A stretch of 64,000 bases of DNA from Tragulus kanchil (GCA_022376925.1 JAIOJX010000025.1:182961801-183025800), one strand, 5' to 3'; positions 32,960-44,706 are shown, counted from the first letter of the stretch. The notes: a model not told the origin generated them from the letters alone. Translations and numbers: made by a program.

Positions 32960-33648
32960 GCATTTTAAGGAGAGAGGTCATCATCCTGACATCTGACCCC
33001 ACTCCGAACTCAGAATGTTGACTCCTTGGCACCTTTTGCTGGCAAGGGGTGAAGTGTTCTGTGCCAAGATCATAGTGGAAGATCTATGCCAACCGGGCAC
33101 CATGGAAAACCCCTGGGCACAGCAGAGGAAGTGCTGCCAAGCCTCCAGAGCCTTGTGCTGGGGGTCTGTAATCCAGAGCTCCCTTGGCGATGGCCCTCCT
33201 CCATGCCCGTCTGCCTCCGTTTCAGGGTCTTCTCCCGTGTACCAGTGGAAGCTTCTCTCCTGAAAGCTTGTCCTGGGAGGGTCTCTGTGGTAACCCTGTC
33301 TGTGAGCAGCTGTGACGTGGCTAAAGGCTGTCACCATCTCCCATTCCCAAGCCTCTTGTCATTCAGTGCACTGTGCTCGAAGCCCACGGCACGGACTGCC
33401 ACTAGAGACAACTTACCTCTGAAGCTGTAGGGGACCAGATGAGCTTTCATCCAAGAACCTGACAAGTTGGGCAAGAAGTCTTTGGGGACTGCATTGTTGG
33501 TGAGCCAGTAGCCCGCCTAAGATGAGGGACTCCTGGGGAAGGACACCATCACTGAGCCACTGCAGGACTTGGTCACCTGACCGCCTTTGGGGATCAGAGC
33601 ATGACCGGGCAAGGCCGGCCTCTGCACTCACCTCTGGTTCTCTCATTG
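32960..33648. other. Unassigned DNA in block 10
   Basis: No element recognised. On the minus strand, splice-like signals bound 33417-33532 (see findings), but the gene evidence is too weak for a call. Repeated at about 34107-34794. Confidence 0.4.
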
Positions 33649-33649
33649 T

Positions 33650-33853
33650 ATGTGTGCGTGCTCAGTTGTGTCCGACTCTTTATCAACCCCAGGGACTGTA
33701 GCCCTCCAGGCTCCCCTGTCCTTCACCATCTCCCAGGGCTTGCTCAAGCTCATGCCCATTGAGTCGGTGATCCCATTCAAGCATCTCATCCTCTGTCGCC
33801 CCTTCTCCTCCTGCCTTCAGTCTTTCCCAGCATCAGGGTCTTTTCCAGTGTCT
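33650..33853 (-). mobile_element. BovB 3'-end fragment, inverted (copy a)
   Basis: 'gctcagttgtgtccgactct', 'ctcatgcccattgagtcggt', 'ctcatcctctgtcgcccctt' and 'cccagcatcagggtcttttc' form the complement of the BovB 3' coding end. Confidence 0.88.
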
Positions 33854-34795
33854 TACTGGCAGCTGAGAACTTGAGTATCTCATTCAGAGGATAGGTTGTC
33901 TCACTGCCTTTGAAACTGCAAGTATGTAGCAGGTTGAACTCAGTAAGGCCCTGGTAGGCTCTCAAAGGCTCGGTGGCTCTAGCTCCTGAGAACTCGTTCA
34001 AGTTAAGGTGCGTCAGATTGGCTGCCTTTGGAGAGCCTGAGAGCGCTCTCTGGACAGGGCTGGGGAGTAATCCCACCCCACTCTGGGCGAAGGACCAGGA
34101 GATGAAGCATTTTAAGGAGAGAGGTCATCATCCTGACATCTGACCCCACTCCGAACTCAGAATGTTGACTCCTTGGCACCTTTTGCTGGCAAGGGGTGAA
34201 GTGTTCTGTGCCAAGATCATAGTGGAAGATCTATGCCAACCGGGCACCATGGAAAACCCTGGGCACAGCAGAGGAAGTGCTGCCAAGCCTCCAGAGCCTT
34301 GTGCTGGGGGTCTGTAATCCAGAGCTCCCTTGGCGATGGCCCTCCTCCATGCCCGTCTGCCTCCGTTTCAGGGTCTTCTCCCGTGTACCAGTGGAAGCTT
34401 CTCTCCTGAAAGCTTGTCCTGGGAGGGTCTCTGTGGTAACCCTGTCTGTGAGCAGCTGTGACGTGGCTAAAGGCTGTCACCATCTCCCATTCCCAAGCCT
34501 CTTGTCATTCAGTGCACTGTGCTCGAAGCCCACGGCACGGACTGCCACTAGAGACAACTTACCTCTGAAGCTGTAGGGGACCAGATGAGCTTTCATCCAA
34601 GAACCTGACAAGTTGGGCAAGAAGTCTTTGGGGACTGCATTGTTGGTGAGCCAGTAGCCCGCCTAAGATGAGGGACTCCTGGGGAAGGACACCATCACTG
34701 AGCCACTGCAGGACTTGGTCACCTGACCGCCTTTGGGGATCAGAGCATGACCGGGCAAGGCCGGCCTCTGCACTCACCTCTGGTTCTCTCATTGT

Positions 34796-34998
34796 ATGTG
34801 TGCGTGCTCAGTTGTGTCCGACTCTTTATCAACCCCAGGGACTGTAGCCCCCCAGGCTCCCCTGTCCTTCACCATCTCCCAGGGCTTGCTCAAGCTCATG
34901 CCCATTGAGTCGGTGATCCCATTCAAGCATCTCATCCTCTGTCGCCCCTTCTCCTCCTGCCTTCAGTCTTTCCCAGCATCAGGGTCTTTTCCAGTGTC
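34796..34998 (-). mobile_element. BovB 3'-end fragment, inverted (copy b)
   Basis: Block 10 copy of 33650-33853 with one C/T difference. Confidence 0.88.
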
Positions 34999-35253
34999 TT
35001 ACTGGCAGCTGAGAACTTGAGTATCTCATTCAGAGGATAGGTTGTCTCACTGCCTTTGAAACTGCAAGTATGTAGCAGGTTGAACTCAGTAAGGCCCTGG
35101 TAGGCTCTCAAAGGCTCGGTGGCTCTAGCTCCTGAGAACTCGTTCAAGTTAAGGTGCGTCAGATTGGCTGCCTTTGGAGAGCCTGAGAGCGCTCTCTGGA
35201 CAGGGCTGGGGAGTAATCCCACCCCACTCTGGGCGAAGGACCAGGAGATGAAG

Positions 35254-35638
35254 CAGAGCACACAGACGCTGATGGAGGGCTTCTGGAAGAAGTGAGATGA
35301 GGGGAAAGGCAGGAACATCTCCTGGGACACGGGGTGCCTTACAAACCATCTAGAAGGCCATCAGGGACCATGGGGAGCTTTGGGGTCATAGATCAGAGAC
35401 TTTGCTTCAGGCAAGCACATGCTTGCTTCCCTAGACTTGCTCTCCTGAGCCAGAGGGGCCTAAGAGATCAAAGATTTGTCATTCCTCACTTCTGCAATTG
35501 ACTTTTCTCGCAGGGCATGAGTGACCGCTGGGGAGAATGGTCAGGCAGCGTCTAGCTGTTCTCACAGTTACTATCTTTGGGTATTTACGAACTGAATTTC
35601 TTTCTAACTGGAACAAAGCCAGTCAAATCTATCTATGT
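35254..35638. other. Unassigned DNA in block 11
   Basis: No supported feature. Repeated at about 36384-36768. Confidence 0.4.
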
Positions 35639-35639
35639 A

Positions 35640-35962
35640 CGTTGTTATTGTTCAGTCACTAGGCTGTGTCTGACTCTTTGTGACCCCATGGGCTGCAGCG
35701 TGCCAGGCTCTCTCTCGCTCTTTCCTGGGGTTTGCTCAGATTCAAGTCCATCATGTCACTGACACTGTTTAACCATCCCACCCCCTGTCATCCCCTTCTC
35801 CTTTTGCCCTCAGTCTTTCCCAGAACCTTTCCCTTTTCCAATGTGCCAGCTCTTTGCATCAGGTGGTCAAACTATTGGAACTTTAGCATCAGTCCTTCCA
35901 ATGAACATTCAGGACTGATTTCCTTTAGGATGGACTGATTTGATCTCCTTGCAGTCCAAGGC
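35640..35962 (-). mobile_element. BovB LINE 3' fragment, inverted (copy a)
   Basis: Longer inverted BovB piece: 'attgttcagtcactaggctg', 'gcagcgtgccaggctctctc', 'catcagtccttccaatgaac', 'ttgatctccttgcagtccaa'. Decayed, with small deletions. Confidence 0.88.
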
Positions 35963-36187
35963 TGCTATGTATGGCAGGCTTTAAAGGAGAAATTCTGGAG
36001 AAAAAAGTCTCTAACTTGAATCGTGGCAATATTGTGGGAATATTTGTAGCCCCAGGGGGGCAACTCTGGATGCTATGCAACTCCTTGTACACAGATGTCA
36101 AGTCCGTGTATTGAATCTTCTTTTTCAAATATTATTCGCCTACCACATAAGCTGTTTTTCAGAAACTATAATAATCACATTTTACAT

Positions 36188-36281
36188 GCTTAGCATGCTT
36201 GCTGGTGACAGGCTCTGCTCTATGCATTCCACACGCATAACTCGTTCCTTTTCCTAGCAATCCTGGGAGGAATGGATTCCT
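36188..36281 (-). mobile_element. MIR-like remnant, cut by the joint (first of three)
   Basis: Begins like 37318-37505 but stops at 'atggattcctgt', where block 11 restarts. Confidence 0.5.
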
Positions 36282-36769
36282 GTCCCAGGTCTCAAAGGCT
36301 CGGTGGCTCTAGCTCCTGAGAACTCATTCAAGGGGGACCGGACGGGTTGCCTTACCAACTCTGGGCGAAGGACCAGGAGATGAAGCAGAGCACACAGGCT
36401 GATGGAGGGCTTCTGGAAGAAGTGAGATGAGGGGAAAGGCAGGAACATCTCCTGGGACACGGGGTGCCTTACAAACCATCTAGAAGGCCATCAGGGACCA
36501 TGGGGAGCTTTGGGGTCATAGATCAGAGACTTTGCTTCAGGCAAGCACATGCTTGCTTCCCTAGACTTGCTCTCCTGAGCCAGAGGGGCCTAAGAGATCA
36601 AAGATTTGTCATTCCTCACTTCTGCAATTGACTTTTCTCGCAGGGCATGAGTGACCGCTGGGGAGAATGGTCAGGCAGCGTCTAGCTGTTCTCACAGTTA
36701 CTATCTTTGGGTATTTACGAACTGAATTTCTTTCTAACTGGAACAAAGCCAGTCAAATCTATCTATGTA

Positions 36770-37092
36770 CGTTGTTATTGTTCAGTCACTAGGCTGTGTC
36801 TGACTCTTTGTGACCCCATGGGCTGCAGCGTGCCAGGCTCTCTCTCGCTCTTTCCTGGGGTTTGCTCAGATTCAAGTCCATCATGTCACTGACACTGTTT
36901 AACCATCCCACCCCCTGTCATCCCCTTCTCCTTTTGCCCTCAGTCTTTCCCAGAACCTTTCCCTTTTCCAATGTGCCAGCTCTTTGCATCAGGTGGTCAA
37001 ACTATTGGAACTTTAGCATCAGTCCTTCCAATGAACATTCAGGACTGATTTCCTTTAGGATGGACTGATTTGATCTCCTTGCAGTCCAAGGC
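36770..37092 (-). mobile_element. BovB LINE 3' fragment, inverted (copy b)
   Basis: Block 11 copy of 35640-35962, identical as far as I can see. Confidence 0.88.
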
Positions 37093-37317
37093 TGCTATGT
37101 ATGGCAGGCTTTAAAGGAGAAATTCTGGAGAAAAAAGTCTCTAACTTGAATCGTGGCAATATTGTGGGAATATTTGTAGCCCCAGGGGGGCAACTCTGGA
37201 TGCTATGCAACTCCTTGTACACAGATGTCAAGTCCGTGTATTGAATCTTCTTTTTCAAATATTATTCGCCTACCACATAAGCTGTTTTTCAGAAACTATA
37301 ATAATCACATTTTACAT

Positions 37318-37505
37318 GCTTAGCATGCTTGCTGGTGACAGGCTCTGCTCTATGCATTCCACACGCATAACTCGTTCCTTTTCCTAGCAATCCTGGGAGG
37401 AATGGATTCCTGTGCTCTGCATTTTACTTGTAGGCAATCTGCCCAAGGTCATGCAGCTCCTAAGTGGGGACGTGAGGTTCAAACCCACACGATCTGAGTT
37501 TGGAG
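37318..37505 (-). mobile_element. MIR-like SINE remnant (second copy)
   Basis: Complement of MIR: 'aatctgcccaaggtcatgca', 'gctcctaagtggggacgtga', 'ggttcaaacccacac'. Ancient and diverged. Confidence 0.6.
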
Positions 37506-37509
37506 GTTG

Positions 37510-38325
37510 GTTCTTAACCTCGACCCCCACTGCCTCTGATGATGTCATCTACTCACAGGATATTTCCAAAGTTAAACTGACCACAAGCCATCTCAAGAAA
37601 TGGCCCTAATTTACTGCCTAATCATTGCCTTCTTCCTCCCTTCTGCCCGACTGGATGCTCTGAAGATCTGACTTACATTTCTCAGGATAAATGTATCCTT
37701 TAGGGTTCTTTTCTTTTGGCTAAGATCCTATAAAAAGGAGAATCTGTTGGAGGCATGTTGTGGATCAGGGAATGAGAGGGAGGCTGGGGGATATGGGCTA
37801 AAAACAGGATGGGAGGGACCGCAAACAGAAGTCCTGTGTGAGGTGGAGGACAAGCTACAGGACCCTTCTTCTGGAATGATGGGCTCGAGCGCTGTGAGTC
37901 TCGGGGAAGGAGTCCATCGTCCACACTCAGGCCCTGTGTCCCAGTGCGGGTACAGAAGGGGAGAGAAAGGCTGTGATGGAAGGAGCCTTCGGGCGCCTCC
38001 ACCCGAGGTAGAGCGTGTGGGGCTTCAGTTGTGGGAAAAGGAATGTCTGCTTTCCCAGAGCGTGAGATGGGCAAGGCTAGGTGTGCATGGGCAAAGGATG
38101 AAGCAAGGAGGAGACGGAGTTGAAAATGATGATCATGGAACTAGTGGATGGTGGTGTAAGACTTCACCTTGGGTAACAAAAGAGAGGCTGGGAGGAAGGA
38201 AATCCAAGAGGCTGACGTACCCGCAGTGTTCTTCCTCTTTGTCTCTTTTTATTCATATTGTGAGCCATCATCTCCAGTCCTACAGATGTCTGGGCAACTC
38301 TGAGAATTAAAACTTATGTATTTCC
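37510..38325. other. Unassigned DNA with a chance 187-codon frame
   Basis: The plus frame 37747-38310 is the longest in the window, but it has no recognisable domain and is broken in the near-identical second copy (38928-39490). I treat it as non-coding. Confidence 0.5.
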
Positions 38326-38329
38326 ATGT

Positions 38330-38462
38330 CTGTAGCTTTCCCAGGTGGCTCAGTGGTAAAGAATCCACTGGCAATGCAGGAGACATGGGTTCGATCACAA
38401 GGTGGGGAAGATCCCCTGGAGAAAGAAATGCAATCCACTCCAGTATTCTTGCCTTGGAAATT
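38330..38462 (+). mobile_element. Bov-tA-type SINE, cut by the joint (copy a)
   Basis: Head 'ccaggtggctcagtggtaaa' to 'attcttgccttggaaattc', then the block restarts mid-element. The missing 3' third is present at 39644-39720. Confidence 0.9.
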
Positions 38463-38498
38463 CTGTTTTTCAGAAACTATAATAATCACATTTTACAT

Positions 38499-38686
38499 GC
38501 TTAGCATGCTTGCTGGTGACAGGCTCTGCTCTATGCATTCCACACGCATAACTCGTTCCTTTTCCTAGCAATCCTGGGAGGAATGGATTCCTGTGCTCTG
38601 CATTTTACTTGTAGGCAATCTGCCCAAGGTCATGCAGCTCCTAAGTGGGGACGTGAGGTTCAAACCCACACGATCTGAGTTTGGAG
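38499..38686 (-). mobile_element. MIR-like SINE remnant (third copy)
   Basis: Block 12 copy of 37318-37505. Confidence 0.6.
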
Positions 38687-39510
38687 GTTGGTTCTTAACC
38701 TCGACCCCCACTGCCTCTGATGATGTCATCTACTCACAGGATATTTCCAAAGTTAAACTGACCACAAGCCATCTCAAGAAATGGCCCTAATTTACTGCCT
38801 AATCATTGCCTTCTTCCTCCCTTCTGCCCGACTGGATGCTCTGAAGATCTGACTTACATTTCTCAGGATAAATGTATCCTTTAGGGTTCTTTTCTTTTGG
38901 CTAAGATCCTATAAAAAGGAGAATCTGTTGGAGGCATGTTGTGGATCAGGGAATGAGAGGGAGGCTGGGGGATATGGGCTAAAAACAGGATGGGAGGGAC
39001 CGCAAACAGAAGTCCTGTGTGAGGTGGAGGACAAGCTACAGGACCCTTCTTCTGGAATGATGGGCTCGAGCGCTGTGAGTCTCGGGGAAGGAGTCCATCG
39101 TCCACACTCAGGCCCTGTGTCCCAGTGCGGGTACAGAAGGGGAGAGAAAGGCTGTGATGGAAGGAGCCTTCGGGCGCCTCCACCCGGGGTGGGCGTGTGG
39201 GGCTTCAGTTGTGGGAAAAGGAATGTCTGCTTTCCCAGAGCGTGAGATGGGCAAGGCTAGGTGTGCATGGGCAAAGGATGAAGCAAGGAGGAGACGGAGT
39301 TGAAAATGATGATCATGGAACTAGTGGATGGTGGTGTAAGACTTCACCTTGGGTAACAAAAGAGAGGCTGGGAGGAAGGAAATCCAAGAGGCTGACGTAC
39401 CCGCAGTGTTCTTCCTCTTTGTCTCTTTTTATTCATATTGTGAGCCATCATCTCCAGTCCTACAGATGTCTGGGCAACTCTGAGAATTAAAACTTATGTA
39501 TTTCCATGTC

Positions 39511-39720
39511 TGTAGCTTTCCCAGGTGGCTCAGTGGTAAAGAATCCACTGGCAATGCAGGAGACATGGGTTCGATCACAAGGTGGGGAAGATCCCCTGGA
39601 GAAAGAAATGCAATCCACTCCAGTATTCTTGCCTTGGAAATTCCATGGCTAGAGAGGCCTGGCGAGCTACAGTCTATGGGGTCATGAAAGAGTCAGACAG
39701 GGCCTAGCACTAACCAACAG
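39511..39720 (+). mobile_element. Bov-tA-type SINE, full length (copy b)
   Basis: Complete version of 38330, with 'gcctggcgagctacagtcta' and the tail 'gagtcagacagggcctagca'. Confidence 0.9.
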
Positions 39721-40368
39721 CAGCATTTCCATGTCTACCTTCTGGCCCGAACGCTTGCAGCTGAGGACCATCTTTCTCAAGCTCTAAATCTCATCTTAGT
39801 ATGACTTTGTTCCCCAGGGTTTTCAATCCCAACTCATTGTACTTTTATAGCAAGTATAATTTATCTTCTGAATAGAAATGTAATTTCAGAAGCAGGCCAT
39901 TCTCCTTGATTATAAGCAAAATCAAACTTAATATTAGTTTGGATTTATTTGACTGTTAATATTATTTACTTTCAGAAAACAGACTAACCCCAATTAGCGT
40001 TGTGAATTGTCTGCCCTGTAATGACCAGAGATTCCATTCTATTACATTACAGAAATCATTTGCATAGTAATTACGGTTTAGCTATATTGGTGAGTGGGAT
40101 TGTTTCCCTTCTGGTAATGTTCACAATGGTCTCTCATTAATCACAGAGAAAACCTTGCCAGATGGCAGAATTAAGGAAGTATAGTAATACTCTCCCACTA
40201 AACTCACGGTCATGTGAGGTTCAAAACCAACGGTTCACTCTGCTCCACTGTCTTCCCTCGAATGGGGTTTAGTTTCTAAACCATTCATGCAACAGAAAAA
40301 CAGCTTAAGTTGCAAATGTGATTGGTCTTTTATTTTAAAATTCAGTAGAGCAGTCTGGCGCTCTGTGA
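39721..40368. other. Unassigned AT-rich single-copy DNA
   Basis: No supported gene or element. Undoubled. Confidence 0.45.
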
Positions 40369-40369
40369 T

Positions 40370-40490
40370 GACCTGGAGGCATGGGGTGGGGTGTGGGCGG
40401 GAGGGAGGTTCCGGAGGGAGAGGATGTATGTATAATTACGGCTGATTTGCATTGTTTTACAGCAGAAACCAGCACAGCATTGTTTTTTAA
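40370..40490 (+). mobile_element. L1 3'-terminal fragment
   Basis: 'ctctgtgatgacctggaggc', a G-rich stretch, 'cagcagaaaccagcacagca', then 'ttgttttttaaaaaatg'. A very short 5'-truncated L1 end. Confidence 0.75.
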
Positions 40491-40639
40491 AAAATGTAAT
40501 ATTTACATAAAAAATAGGAAAAAAATTCAGTAGCGCAAATTATCCATCTTGGCTTCCCCAGTCTGTATCTCTCTCCTCCATCACTATCCATGAGCCTGAA
40601 AGCAAGTATCACAGGCCATAAAGGCCATTGAGGCATATT

Positions 40640-40643
<4 letters not shown>

Positions 40644-40676
<33 letters not shown>
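40644..40676. repeat. (TG)n microsatellite
   Basis: About 16 TG units, uninterrupted. Confidence 0.93.
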
Positions 40677-40679
<3 letters not shown>

Positions 40680-40829
40680 TTGTTCTAAGTAAACTAAATG
40701 CAGTACAGGAAAATCTAAGTTTGCTCGATAAAACCAAACAAAACTGGGACTCAGACTTCACCTTACAAAAGGATTATTTTTACAAATGTCTGAATTCCAA
40801 GTACCCTGAGTACAATGAGAATATGATTT

Positions 40830-41097
40830 AGGACTTCCCTGGTGGTCTAGTGGTAAAGAATCTGCCTTGTAATGCAGAGGATGGGGGCTCAATTCCTGGT
40901 CAGAGAACTAAGATCCCTGATGCTGCAGAGAAATAAAGTTCCCACACCATACCTGCTGAGGCTTCATGATGCAACTCCTGAGCCTATGCACCACAACTGA
41001 AGAGTCCAAGGGCTGCACTGTGAGATCCTGCACGAGCAGTGAAGATCCAGTGTGTCGGAACTAAGACCTGATGCAGCCAAATAAATAAGTCAAAATA
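40830..41097 (+). mobile_element. CHR-type SINE
   Basis: 'ggacttccctggtggtctag' head, 'caattcctggtcagagaact', 'gatgcaactcctgagcctat', tail 'gatgcagccaaataaataag'. Confidence 0.8.
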
Positions 41098-41397
41098 TTA
41101 TTTAATCTCTAGAGTTATAATTTTTTTAGAAATTCATTCAACAAAAAGTCTTAACTGATGTACACGCACACAGCATGTGTGTGAACACACTCACAGATGC
41201 GTACACATCACCTGACTGTGACCTGGGACAAGGTGGTATAGGGGGAAAAGCAGGGAAGGAGCCAGGCAGAACCGGTCCATTCTTGGCTACAATGGCACAG
41301 AAAGTCATTCTGGTGGAGCACTCGCTCCCTCGTCCGTGAAACTGCAGTAACAGTCACATCAGTATTAGTTGGAATACAGATTGAACACCTGGGCTCA

Positions 41398-41600
41398 GTG
41401 GTCTCAGGTGGCCCAGTGGTAAATAATCCACCTGCCAATACAGGAAACACAAGAAATGTGGGCTCAGTCTCTGGATCAGGAAGAGCTGCTGGAGTAGGAA
41501 GTGGTGACCCATTCCAATATTCTTGCCCCGAAGATTCCACGGACGAAGGAGCCCGGTGGGCTATAGTCCATGGAATTTCAAAGAGTCTGACACCATTTGG
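41398..41600 (+). mobile_element. Bov-tA-type SINE, diverged
   Basis: 'caggtggcccagtggtaaat', 'ctctggatcaggaagagctg', 'ccattccaatattcttgccc', 'gggctatagtccatggaatt'. Confidence 0.85.
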
Positions 41601-42112
41601 CACACACACTGAATATCTGAGCAGAGATCCGTCCCCACGGCTGTCTTACATAAGACATTATGCCCTTCCTGTACCATCCCTCCCTGTGACGTTGGGGAAC
41701 CAACGGCGGTGACTCAGGCCGCTCTCTCTTGCTCTCCTCATCCCTGTGTAGGAGGGTGCACCCTTGTCCACAAGACCCAAGACAGGTCACCACCACATCT
41801 CTATTCCCCAGCCTGCAGGAGAAGGGAAAAGGGGAGGGAAGGATGTGCTCCTGGCATTGAACAGCTGGCCTGGAAGTTGCAAAGTCACTTCTGTTCATGC
41901 TTATGGATTGGAGAGAGCTCAGTCACTGACATAGCCCCATCTGGCTGCAAGGGGTCGGGGCACTGGCATCTTTACTCTGGCTGTCCACATGGTCACTTAA
42001 GCTAGAGCAGGTCTGCTACTGAGGGAGGTGAGAGAATGGATGCTGGAGCGTGACTAGCAATCTGCTACCCCACCTCACGTGGCAACCAGGAAAACTAAAT
42101 GAGATCATAATG
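41601..42112. other. Unassigned single-copy DNA
   Basis: No supported feature. Confidence 0.45.
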
Positions 42113-42114
42113 TT

Positions 42115-42530
42115 TGGACAGTCCACATTCACAAAGAATAAATCCCTTTGAACACCTGTATTTATAACAGCACTATTATAATAGCCAAAATGTGGAAGTA
42201 ACCTGAGTGTCCATTGATGAATGAATGTGTAAACAACACATAGTAAATACATGCACTGAAATATTATTCAGCCTTGAAAAGGAAGATCCTTCTGACAGAT
42301 ACTACACCATGGAGGAACTGTGAGGAGAGTATGCTAAATGAAATAACAAGTCACAGAAAGAAAAATAGTGCATAATTCTATGTTCATGTGTTACTTAGGA
42401 CAGTCAAGATCAGAGAGACTGACAGAAGCAGGGTGGTTGTCGGGGGCTGGAGGGAGGAGCGATGGGGAGGTTTCATTGAACAGAAACAGAGCTTCAGTTT
42501 TGCAGGATGAGTTCAGTGGGAAAATCAGCA
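42115..42530 (+). mobile_element. Old L1 3' end (copy a)
   Basis: 'acagcactattataatagcc', 'ctgagtgtccattgatgaat', 'gaaatattattcagccttga', 'ctaaatgaaataacaagtca', 'gtggttgtcgggggctggag'. Block 13 begins inside it at about 42461. Confidence 0.8.
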
Positions 42531-42714
42531 GCCCCCACTGCTCATCAAGAAGGGTTCCTTCTGGGATGAAAGACTGGGGGCGTGCTTTGGTGTGGAATAA
42601 GGGATGACAGTGAACCTGGAACTCCTTTAGGTGAGCCCAGACACTGAGACGTATCTTAAGGCTACACCATGCCCTCCTGGAGTAACTAAGGAGGCGTCAT
42701 GCAGAAAAGACAGT

Positions 42715-42850
42715 TTTTGGAGTCAAATAGCTCTCTTTTTGGGAGATAGGGCCGATTTTACATCACGTGTAAAGTGCACTGTGTAGTACCTGGGACATAG
42801 AACATTTTCAATGCAAATTAGCTGCTCTTTTTGATATTGTTATCAATGGG
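42715..42850 (+). mobile_element. MIR-like 3' remnant (copy a)
   Basis: 'gtagtacctgggacatagaa', 'cattttcaatgcaaattagc' and 'tgatattgttatcaatgg' recall the MIR 3' end. Weak match. Confidence 0.45.
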
Positions 42851-42864
42851 CTTTTTAACAGATT

Positions 42865-43006
42865 TTAAAGATTATTTATTTATTTTAATTTGGTTGCACT
42901 GGGTCTTGGCTGCGGCGTGTGGGACCTAGTACCCTGACCAGGGATGAACCCAGGCCCCCTGCCTTAGGAGCACAGAGTCTTAGCCACTGGACCACCAGGG
43001 AAGCCC
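42865..43006 (-). mobile_element. CHR-type SINE, inverted, short (copy a)
   Basis: Complement: A-tail region 'gattatttatttattttaat', 'gggtcttggctgcggcgtgt', 'ctgaccagggatgaacccag', head 'ccactggaccaccagggaag'. Confidence 0.8.
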
Positions 43007-43124
43007 CATGAATGGGCTTTTTGCAGCCTTGTCCAAGTCGGCCAGGGTCATGTCATCTTTGTTTTACCCATTTCTGACCACTTGAAGACTTGAGACCACT
43101 GACGGTCTTGGGAATGTGTACGAG

Positions 43125-43475
43125 TCAGCTCAAGCTGCCACAGTAAAATTCCACACACTCAGTGGCTTAACCAGAAATCTATGTACTCACGGTTCTGGAG
43201 GCTAGACTCTCAGTAGGAGGGTTGATGGTAGGGTTGCTTTCTGATGAGGCCGCTCTTCCTGGCTTGCAGACAGCCACCCTCTTGCTGTGTCCTCATGCAG
43301 CCTTTCTTCTTGCGGAGAGAGATCGCTGGTGTTTGTTCTCTTCTTACAGAAAACCAGCCCTATTGCATTAGGGCCCCATCCTTATGACCTTGTCTAAGTT
43401 TACTTATCTCCTTAGAGGTTCTATTCCTGCACAGAGCTATCCTGGGGGAGAGGTTTACAGATTCCACATGTGCTT
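43125..43475 (-). mobile_element. MaLR (MLT1-type) LTR, inverted (copy a)
   Basis: Complement of MLT1: 'gagtcagctcaagctgccac', 'ctcacggttctggaggctag', 'ttcctggcttgcagacagcc', 'cttgctgtgtcctcatgcag', 'tagggccccatccttatgac'. Solo LTR with no coding region. Confidence 0.72.
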
Positions 43476-43557
43476 TGCACGTGTGTGTATATGCGTGTCT
43501 GTGTGCTGCAGAAATGCAGAACACAGCTCAGTCCATAACAGAAGGCCTCCGGGGGGC

Positions 43558-43628
43558 GATGGGAGGTTTCATTGAACAGAAACAGAGCTTCAGTTTTGCA
43601 GGATGAGTTCAGTGGGAAAATCAGCAGC
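43558..43628 (+). mobile_element. Old L1 3' stub (copy b)
   Basis: Repeats only the last 70 bp or so of the 42115 L1, because block 13 starts inside it. Confidence 0.75.
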
Positions 43629-43810
43629 CCCCACTGCTCATCAAGAAGGGTTCCTTCTGGGATGAAAGACTGGGGGCGTGCTTTGGTGTGGAATAAGGGA
43701 TGACAGTGAACCTGGAACTCCTTTAGGTGAGCCCAGACACTGAGACGTATCTTAAGGCTACACCATGCCCTCCTGGAGTAACTAAGGAGGCGTCATGCAG
43801 AAAAGACAGT

Positions 43811-43946
43811 TTTTGGAGTCAAATAGCTCTCTTTTTGGGAGATAGGGCCGATTTTACATCACGTGTAAAGTGCACTGTGTAGTACCTGGGACATAGAACA
43901 TTTTCAATGCAAATTAGCTGCTCTTTTTGATATTGTTATCAATGGG
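43811..43946 (+). mobile_element. MIR-like 3' remnant (copy b)
   Basis: Block 13 copy of 42715-42850. Confidence 0.45.
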
Positions 43947-43960
43947 CTTTTTAACAGATT

Positions 43961-44102
43961 TTAAAGATTATTTATTTATTTTAATTTGGTTGCACTGGGT
44001 CTTGGCTGCGGCGTGTGGGACCTAGTACCCTGACCAGGGATGAACCCAGGCCCCCTGCCTTAGGAGCACAGAGTCTTAGCCACTGGACCACCAGGGAAGC
44101 CC
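43961..44102 (-). mobile_element. CHR-type SINE, inverted (copy b)
   Basis: Block 13 copy of 42865-43006. Confidence 0.8.
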
Positions 44103-44220
44103 CATGAATGGGCTTTTTGCAGCCTTGTCCAAGTCGGCCAGGGTCATGTCATCTTTGTTTTACCCATTTCTGACCACTTGAAGACTTGAGACCACTGACG
44201 GTCTTGGGAATGTGTACGAG

Positions 44221-44571
44221 TCAGCTCAAGCTGCCACAGTAAAATTCCACACACTCAGTGGCTTAACCAGAAATCTATGTACTCACGGTTCTGGAGGCTA
44301 GACTCTCAGTAGGAGGGTTGATGGTAGGGTTGCTTTCTGATGAGGCCGCTCTTCCTGGCTTGCAGACAGCCACCCTCTTGCTGTGTCCTCATGCAGCCTT
44401 TCTTCTTGCGGAGAGAGATCGCTGGTGTTTGTTCTCTTCTTACAGAAAACCAGCCCTATTGCATTAGGGCCCCATCCTTATGACCTTGTCTAAGTTTACT
44501 TATCTCCTTAGAGGTTCTATTCCTGCACAGAGCTATCCTGGGGGAGAGGTTTACAGATTCCACATGTGCTT
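44221..44571 (-). mobile_element. MaLR (MLT1-type) LTR, inverted (copy b)
   Basis: Block 13 copy of 43125-43475. Confidence 0.72.
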
Positions 44572-44706
44572 TGCACACGTGTGTGTATGTACGTGTCTGT
44601 GTGCTGCAGAAATGCAGAACACAGCTCAGTCCATAACAGAAGGCCTCCTGGGACTTCCAGGTACATTTCATTCTTATTCAAGCAATTCCACTTGGTGTCT
44701 ACTGTT

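Larger units (their letters stand above)
32959..35253. repeat. Near-identical tandem block 10 (offset 1147/1146)
   Basis: 32959-34108 recurs at 34106-35253. The joint is seamless because 'agc' is shared. Differences: one C in 'aaaacccctggg' (33110) near the start of the block, and 'gccctccagg' against 'gccccccagg' (33703/34849). Confidence 0.92.
35107..37413. repeat. Near-identical tandem block 11 (offset 1130)
   Basis: 35107-36281 recurs at 36291-37413. The first 70 bp of copy b are scrambled: after 'gagaactcattcaag' about 90 bp of copy a are replaced by about 26 unmatched bases ('ggaccggacgggttgcctta'), then the copies realign at 'actctgggcgaagg'. The interior is identical. Confidence 0.92.
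37282..39643. repeat. Near-identical tandem block 12 (offset 1181)
   Basis: 37282-38462 recurs at 38463-39643 with no joint bases, inside a SINE. One cluster of differences lies within the block: 'cacccgaggtagagcg' (38001) against 'cacccggggtgggcg' (39182), which breaks the 187-codon frame seen in copy a. Confidence 0.93.
42461..44647. repeat. Near-identical tandem block 13 (offset 1096)
   Basis: 42461-43550 recurs at about 43558-44647. One G is lost at the start of copy b ('gatgggagg' against 'gatggggagg'). A short TG tract near the end differs ('acgtgtgtgtatatgcgtg' against the 44576 region). The rest is identical. Confidence 0.92.

Noticed and set aside
37747..38310. Longest open frame in the window (187 codons, plus strand)
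   Set aside because: No domain or composition typical of a protein. The near-identical second copy (38928-39490) is broken into two frames by a few base changes, and it ends just before a SINE.
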